DNA of 26,814 nt, from NCBI RefSeq assembly GCF_009883055.1, contig NZ_WWVR01000038.1, forward strand, positions 1 through 26,814, written 5' to 3'. Each line of letters begins with the position of its first letter. Position 1 is the stretch's first letter. The notes beneath the pieces were generated by a model. That model was given only the letters and a program-made list of their open reading frames with translations. It ran no database searches and had not been told where the DNA came from. Shown here piece by piece: positions 22,523 to 26,814 of this stretch. The stretch comes from Blautia sp. BIOML-A1. GTDB taxonomy: Bacteria > Bacillota > Clostridia > Lachnospirales > Lachnospiraceae. A program made the translations under genes and the position numbers.

Positions 22523-22653
22523 AAGCCAGACTAATCGAAAACCGTACATACGAAGATTGTATGGATGATTTGGAAGTCATTTCTGGAAATGTACCAAAAG
22601 TATTCATTTATGATAATCAGCAAACCTATATAGAAGAAATTTCCATTTCTTAA
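22516..22653 (+). pseudogene. Short open remnant beside the insertion sequence
   Basis: A frame open from 22516 to the TAA at 22651-22653, with an ATG only at 22561, ends in LEVISGNVPKVFIYDNQQ and a short acidic tail. It has protein-like composition but no ribosome site and no family that I recognise. It stops four bases before the insertion-sequence end. Most likely it is the tail of a lost gene; chance is possible. Confidence 0.3.
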
Positions 22654-22657
22654 CCTA

Positions 22658-23754
22658 TTGTGCTACTTCAAATAAATTATATGAAAACCTGTAAATGCGC
22701 AAAGAATCCCTGTAATTATTGGAAAACTAAAATTTTTAGAATATCAATTCCTTGATTTTTCCAAGTTCGCAGGGTTCATTGAAAATACTGTTTAATGCAA
22801 TACAGAGATTGTACGCCAGTACTTTATTGACCAGGCGGGTACATAATCCCTGAAAGCTTTTGGCCAGCACTCTTTCTGCATTTAGTTGACCAGTTAGCTG
22901 CGAAAACACAGTTTCTACCCGCCTTCTCTGTTTGAATATTAATTGACGCACAGATTTTGTCCAGTTTTCTTTACTGTTAGAACGCTTCAGGGCAAAAAGG
23001 CAGATATTTTGCTCCTGCATCAGCCTTTCACCGACATAGCCCTTGTCTGCTAAAACTGTGAAATTTGAACAATTGTCCACCAGATCCCGTAACCCTTCGC
23101 GGTCGTCTGTGGAGGCTGGTGTGATCTCAAATGCAGTAATGTAGCCTTCTAAGGTGATCAATGCATGTACTTTGTAACCGAAATAAGTTTCCTTTTTAGA
23201 AGGGCATTTTCCGTAATCAGCACCATGATTGCGAAATACTTTGCAGTAGCGTGCACGCCCGAATTTACAGACCGCAAGCGGAAAACTGTCAATGATGCAG
23301 TAAGGACTGATGGGTACCGGGAAATCCGAAAGCAATTTTTGCCGTAATAATTCTGTCGTCTGCATCAATGCCCGCCTTGTTCTGTTAAAACGGCTTCTGC
23401 TGCAAAGCTGTGGGAAAAGGTGTTGGTAATTCTTTTTTACAAAAGAAAACCAGGCATTTTCAGAATCAATACCGACCAACTCTCCACAGAGAGCAATCGT
23501 AATGATTTCGGAATCAGATAGTTTTGCATCCAAAACATGGCGACGTTTTCTGACTTCCGAAGGTGCAAAGCGGTGATACAATTCATCAATAATAACGTAA
23601 GTGGTCAAAATAAAGTCTTCAAAAGTTGCAATAATCGTGGTATCATTATTTTGAAACTTCAACATGATGATGCCCCCTTTCAAATTTGTATGTCCTACAA
23701 ATAAGATAGCACATTTTGTTGAAGTTTCTTTATATTTTATTTTATCTAGCACAA
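22658..23754 (-). mobile_element. IS982-family insertion sequence
   Basis: The element contains one transposase gene on the minus strand. Its ends share TTGTGCTA (22658-22665, and TAGCACAA at 23747-23754), followed by imperfect similarity over about 15-20 further bases rich in AAATAAA and TATA. Total length near 1.1 kb suits IS982 elements. I could not find a target-site duplication in the immediate flanks, and both neighbours look degraded, which suggests an old insertion or later flank deletion. Exact ends may shift by a few bases. Confidence 0.75.
22736..23665 (-). CDS. IS982-family DDE transposase
   Basis: The 309-aa product cuts and joins DNA at the element ends. It shows the IS982 DDE layout: first Asp in IIDSFPLAVCK (Asp126), YFGYKVHALITLEGYITAF with ITPASTDDREGL after it, second Asp in VLADKGYVG (Asp207) and the Glu in RRRVETVFSQLTGQLN (Glu251). 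I chose the ATG at 23665 because AAAGGGGG lies just upstream on the minus strand; the frame stays open 29 codons further but without a better site. The gene looks full length and intact, so the copy may still be active if the ends are good. Confidence 0.9.
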   Translation of the reverse strand: MLKFQNNDTTIIATFEDFILTTYVIIDELYHRFAPSEVRKRRHVLDAKLSDSEIITIALCGELVGIDSENAWFSFVKKNYQHLFPQLCSRSRFNRTRRALMQTTELLRQKLLSDFPVPISPYCIIDSFPLAVCKFGRARYCKVFRNHGADYGKCPSKKETYFGYKVHALITLEGYITAFEITPASTDDREGLRDLVDNCSNFTVLADKGYVGERLMQEQNICLFALKRSNSKENWTKSVRQLIFKQRRRVETVFSQLTGQLNAERVLAKSFQGLCTRLVNKVLAYNLCIALNSIFNEPCELGKIKELIF

Positions 23755-24194
23755 CAAGTTTATATTCAGAAAATTATATTTATCGTGATATAAAAGAGAA
23801 AGTTATTGGGAAGACCTGTAAGTATACTCCGGGAATTGAAGAATCATTAAAAGATCTAATCCTTGGGAATGCAAAAAGCAAAGGATATCTTGAAGGGCTC
23901 AGAATCTCTCAGGAAGAAGCACTCTGCCACCAGTATATGGGACAATTCCCCGTAATTTCCATCAGCCTGAAAGGTGTGGACGGGCTGACGTTCGAGTCCG
24001 CATGTACCCCATTAAAGGGAATTATCGGAAGAGAGGCACTGCGTTTTCAGTTCCTGAAGCAAAGCGGTCAGCTGTCCCAGGAAGAAAAAGAAATCTATCA
24101 ACAGCTCATCAGAATAGATGAAAAAAACAGAGAAGTTTACGCAATGTCAGAAGGCATTCTTATACAGAGCCTGCAGAACATTATGAAGATGTAA
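23755..24194 (+). pseudogene. AAA-ATPase-like (PF09820-type) gene, 5' remnant
   Basis: From about 23890 the frame encodes YLEGLRISQEEALCHQYMG and FPVISISLKGVDGLTFESA, recognisable as the early middle of the AAA-ATPase-like proteins that carry a C-terminal PD-(D/E)XK domain. The expected N-terminus with its Walker A (usually within RPRRFGKT) is absent; the preceding residues up to the insertion sequence do not fit the family. After AMSEGILIQ the frame runs into a TAA at 24192-24194. The 3' remnant continues in another frame, with a large internal piece missing. The ATG at 23664 lies inside the insertion sequence and is not a natural start. Confidence 0.75.
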
Positions 24195-25159
24195 AGAGAT
24201 GGTATGATGGCTATCGCTTTGGAAAAACGGATATTTACTGCCCGTGGGATGTGATCAGCTACTGCGATCAGCTGCGTGCAGATCCATCCGCACAGCCAGA
24301 AGATTACTGGTCCAATACAAGTGGAAATACAATTGTACGGCGTTTTATCGACAAAGCAAATATGCAGACCCGTAATGAGATTGAACAGTTGATAGCAGGA
24401 GAAGAAATTATAAAAGAAATCCGTCAGGAACTGACATACAGCGAACTGGATAACAGCATCGAAAACCTGTGGAGTGTTCTTTTTACAACAGGCTATCTGA
24501 CACAGCATGGAGCCTGCGGAGATGACAGATACGCTCTCGTTATTCCCAATCAGGAAATACGAAAACTTTTTATCAGACAGATCCGTGAATGGTTCAGAGA
24601 ATCCGCAGGAAATGACCGTTCGAAACTGGATACATTCTGCAGTGCCTTTCTGGAAAAAAATCCGCAGAAAATAGAAGAGCTGTTTGGCGATTATCTCTGG
24701 AATACGATCAGCATCCCTGATACTGCGGTATCCAGACAAAGAAAAGAAAATTTTTATCATGGGATTCTGCTGGGACTGTTTGGATACCAGAGCAACTGGA
24801 TCATAAAATCCAACATCGAATCAGGAATCGGGTACAGCGACATCCTGGTTGAGGCACCCGAGAAACGAACCGGGATCATCATCGAAATGAAATATGCCGA
24901 GGATGGAGATCTGGACACAGCCTGCACAGCTGCCCTGAAACAGATCGAAGAGAAACAGTATGATACCAGACTGAAAGAAGACGGCATGCGGACAATCATC
25001 AGGTACGGAATTGCCTGCTACAAAAAAGACTGCCGGGTGAAGACGGTATAACCTGATACTCTGAAAGACTATCAGGGAAATGTCCTGCTGGCAGGGATCA
25101 ATTATGATAAAGAAACAAAGACACATAGCTGTGTGATAGAAAAATATGAGGTAAAATAA
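24158..25159 (+). pseudogene. AAA-ATPase-like / PD-(D/E)XK (PF08011-type) gene, 3' remnant
   Basis: The frame picks up at EPAEHYEDVKRWYDGYRFG (around 24167), a family motif that in intact relatives follows the Walker B region, which is missing here. It runs through CPWDVISYC, DYWSNTSGNTIVRRF and the nuclease-like core SGIGYSDILVEAPEKRTGIIIEMKY (Asp, then Glu-x-Lys) to YGIACYKKDCRVKTV. A TAA stops it at 25049-25051. The same frame then continues at once with DYQGNVLLAGINYDKET and ends at a second TAA (25157-25159), which suggests a nonsense mutation in a longer gene. With deletion, frameshift and stop, a working product is unlikely, although a GTG at 24251 could start a 266-aa nuclease-domain fragment. 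Confidence 0.75.
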
Positions 25160-25203
25160 GTGAGCGTGAAAAAACAGGATAAAGTTCCAGGGCAGGTGAT
25201 CAA

Positions 25204-26193
25204 ATGAAAGAAATAAAGTATGCATACTGTAATGAATGTGAAGATCTAGTAGAATTTGATGTTATTGAACAAAATATTACAGAACAATACAAAGGAGAAA
25301 ATGTTAAATTTAAATTTCGCACAGGACGCTGCAGATATTGTGGCAGTGAGGTTGCGACAGACGTAGATTATAATACACGGAGGTCAAAAGCCAAGATAAA
25401 AGCTTACAAACAATTAAAAGGAATTATTAAACTGGATGAAATTTCAGAAATCCTGGAAAAATATGATATAGGAAAAGAAGCTCTGGCTGATATTGCAGGA
25501 TTTGGAAAGGTCACAATCAAGAGATACTATGAAGGGTTTATTCCTGCAAAGGAATATTCGGACAGACTTTTGGAATTCCTGAACAAAGAATCAAGTTTTA
25601 TTAATGCTGTGGAAATTAGCAAAAATAAAGTGAAACCCGTAACATATCGTAAGATTACAGCTAGATATGAACGTCTATGCGAGATTGGAAACTCAAAAAC
25701 TGAACAGATTGTCAATTATATCGTGACACAACTTGAAGAAGTTACACCATTAGCATTAGAGAAACTGCTGGCTTTTTCTAATGGTGTAAACTATGCATTA
25801 AACGGAGATCGTATGATAGATGAAGAATGCCAGGCATGGCAGCATGGCCCCGTTTATCCGGTTGTATATAATAAATATAAGAAGTTTGGTTATAAACCAA
25901 TTGATGATGGTATCCACAGCAGCCATGGCTGTATGCTTTCCAAAGTCTCACAGGAAGAATTAAAGGCCATTGATATGGTTCTCGATACATTTGGTCTGTA
26001 CTCACCCAAAACGCTGGAGACTATCAGTCACAAGCAAACTCCATGGATTGAAAAAAGACGGGGATATGGTCCAAAAGAAGCAAGTCATGAAGTGATAGAT
26101 GAGAAGGCAGTAAAGGTATACTATATACAAAATAAATTAAATTCAGAAGAACAGATTATGAAATATATCCTGGAATGCCTGAAACGTGTATAA
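25204..26193 (+). CDS. Zinc-finger/HTH/Panacea (DUF4065) antitoxin-type protein
   Basis: Panacea-domain proteins neutralise a wide range of toxins and are usually encoded beside them. The 329-aa product has an N-terminal zinc ribbon (Cys9, Cys12, Cys43, Cys46), a helix-turn-helix region at about 75-130 (EALADIAGFGKVTIKRYYEG), and a Panacea domain from about 165 to 275 with QIVNYIVTQLEEVTPLALEKL, ECQAWQHGPVYPVVYNKYKK and a helical end. The zinc ribbon plus HTH resembles MqsA/HigA-type antitoxins and suggests that it binds its own promoter. Upstream is AGGTGATC, complementary to the 16S rRNA end, placed rather close to the ATG. The obvious candidate toxin partner is the metallo-beta-lactamase-fold gene 59 bases downstream, although the broken nuclease gene upstream could be the remains of another partner. 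Confidence 0.85.
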   Translation: MKEIKYAYCNECEDLVEFDVIEQNITEQYKGENVKFKFRTGRCRYCGSEVATDVDYNTRRSKAKIKAYKQLKGIIKLDEISEILEKYDIGKEALADIAGFGKVTIKRYYEGFIPAKEYSDRLLEFLNKESSFINAVEISKNKVKPVTYRKITARYERLCEIGNSKTEQIVNYIVTQLEEVTPLALEKLLAFSNGVNYALNGDRMIDEECQAWQHGPVYPVVYNKYKKFGYKPIDDGIHSSHGCMLSKVSQEELKAIDMVLDTFGLYSPKTLETISHKQTPWIEKRRGYGPKEASHEVIDEKAVKVYYIQNKLNSEEQIMKYILECLKRV

Positions 26194-26252
26194 ATAGTAT
26201 GCGATAAAATAAGACATGACTTAAGAATACTTTAAAATATTGGAGGGATTCT

Positions 26253-26780
26253 ATGCACAGAACATTTTTACCAGTTGGACAGGGAGCATTTTATTGTGAG
26301 CGTTTCGAAGGGGATGGGATAAATAAGAAAGAAGTAATAAATGTTGTATATGATTGTGGATCAAGCACAGGTATTGAAATAGTAGAGCACGAAATAAGAA
26401 AAAAATTCACACTACATGAAAAAATAAATGCTTTAATAATTTCACATTTCCATGAAGATCACATCCAGGAAATACCCCATATATTGTCAGACATTCAAAG
26501 AGAAACTAAATGTAATAGCATTTTTATTTCAGGTGCAGCTCATGAATATGGTACAGCATGGGAATATACCGCCCCTCAGTTTATTCGAGCTTTAGTCAAA
26601 GAACTATATCAAAAACATTATAAAATTATCACAGGACATGCTCGTGGAATAGGAAGTTATGTCATCAGTGCTATTGTAGAAGAATGCCAAAATAATGTGT
26701 CGAAACTTGAAAAACACCTTATGATTAAAGCATTTCCGAGAGCGTTTCAAGTTTTGTGTAAACAGAAAAAACTGATATAA
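26253..26780 (+). CDS. Metallo-beta-lactamase-fold protein, short
   Basis: The 175-aa sequence starts MHRTFLPVGQGAFYCERF and contains VVYDCGSSTG and the metal-binding motif SHFHEDHI (His65, His67, Asp69, His70), the mark of metallo-beta-lactamase-fold hydrolases, many of which act on nucleic acids or phosphoesters. It is clearly shorter than most relatives, which run to 250 residues or more with further metal ligands, and the last 45 residues (after YKIITGHARGIG) do not look like family sequence to me. A frameshift or truncation is possible; the window ends 34 bases after the stop. The start has TTGGAGGG upstream. It lies just downstream of the Panacea antitoxin-like gene and may be its partner. 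Substrate unknown. Confidence 0.65.
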   Translation: MHRTFLPVGQGAFYCERFEGDGINKKEVINVVYDCGSSTGIEIVEHEIRKKFTLHEKINALIISHFHEDHIQEIPHILSDIQRETKCNSIFISGAAHEYGTAWEYTAPQFIRALVKELYQKHYKIITGHARGIGSYVISAIVEECQNNVSKLEKHLMIKAFPRAFQVLCKQKKLI

Positions 26781-26814
26781 GATATGTCATTAGTTATCGA
26801 GGACAGAACCTGTT

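Noticed and set aside
22640..22657. Target-site duplication of the IS982 element
   Set aside because: Bases just outside the two inverted ends (left ...AACCTA, right CAAGTT...) do not match in any short register.

Overview
The window looks like the chromosome of a spore-forming, anaerobic Firmicute of the Lachnospiraceae type, possibly a Blautia-like acetogen. The evidence is a tetrahydrofolate C1 branch of Wood-Ljungdahl type (fhs, fchA, folD), a trimeric NADH-linked [FeFe] hydrogenase operon, a spoIVA gene, strong GGAGG ribosome binding sites and protein sequences typical of that family. The genus is an inference; no rRNA or marker phylogeny is present.

Region 1 (1-9768) is core metabolism and sporulation. 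It holds the 3' part of fhs, a 540-bp non-coding stretch with an elaborate nested palindrome, fchA, a folD whose cyclohydrolase residues appear replaced, a secreted glucosaminidase-domain protein, the hydrogenase operon (NuoE-like, NuoF-like, HydA) and spoIVA. The short gap before spoIVA combines a hydrogenase terminator, a sigma-E-like promoter and the spoIVA ribosome binding site.

Region 2 (9769-22653) is an AT-richer accessory block that reads as a defence or conflict island. It contains: (a) an ABC/AAA-type ATPase coupled to a protein with a PD-(D/E)XK-like motif; (b) an orphan coiled-coil protein behind its own promoter and operator-like palindrome; (c) a SLATT/DUF4231-like two-helix membrane protein overlapping a ~1376-aa protein that combines an HD domain with an Hsp90/GHKL-type ATPase; (d) a convergent ImmA/IrrE-like protein whose HExxH zinc motif is gone; (e) a STAND (NB-ARC-like) NTPase with C-terminal TPRs, followed by a toxin-secretion/phage-lysis-type holin. 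Systems (c) and (e) each pair a large NTPase with a small membrane protein, which suggests membrane-damaging abortive infection. That is inference.

Region 3 (22654-26814) is a decay and insertion zone. It has an IS982-family element in reverse orientation, a broken AAA-ATPase-like/PD-(D/E)XK gene (N-terminus lost, internal deletion with frameshift, in-frame stop), an intact-looking zinc-finger/HTH/Panacea (DUF4065) antitoxin-type protein, and a short metallo-beta-lactamase-fold protein near the window edge.

The best candidate for an undescribed system is the SLATT plus HD-Hsp90 pair at 13215-17889, with the pseudo-ImmA gene as a possible third part. The STAND-holin pair at 18961-22522 is second. 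No tRNA, rRNA or CRISPR array was seen.
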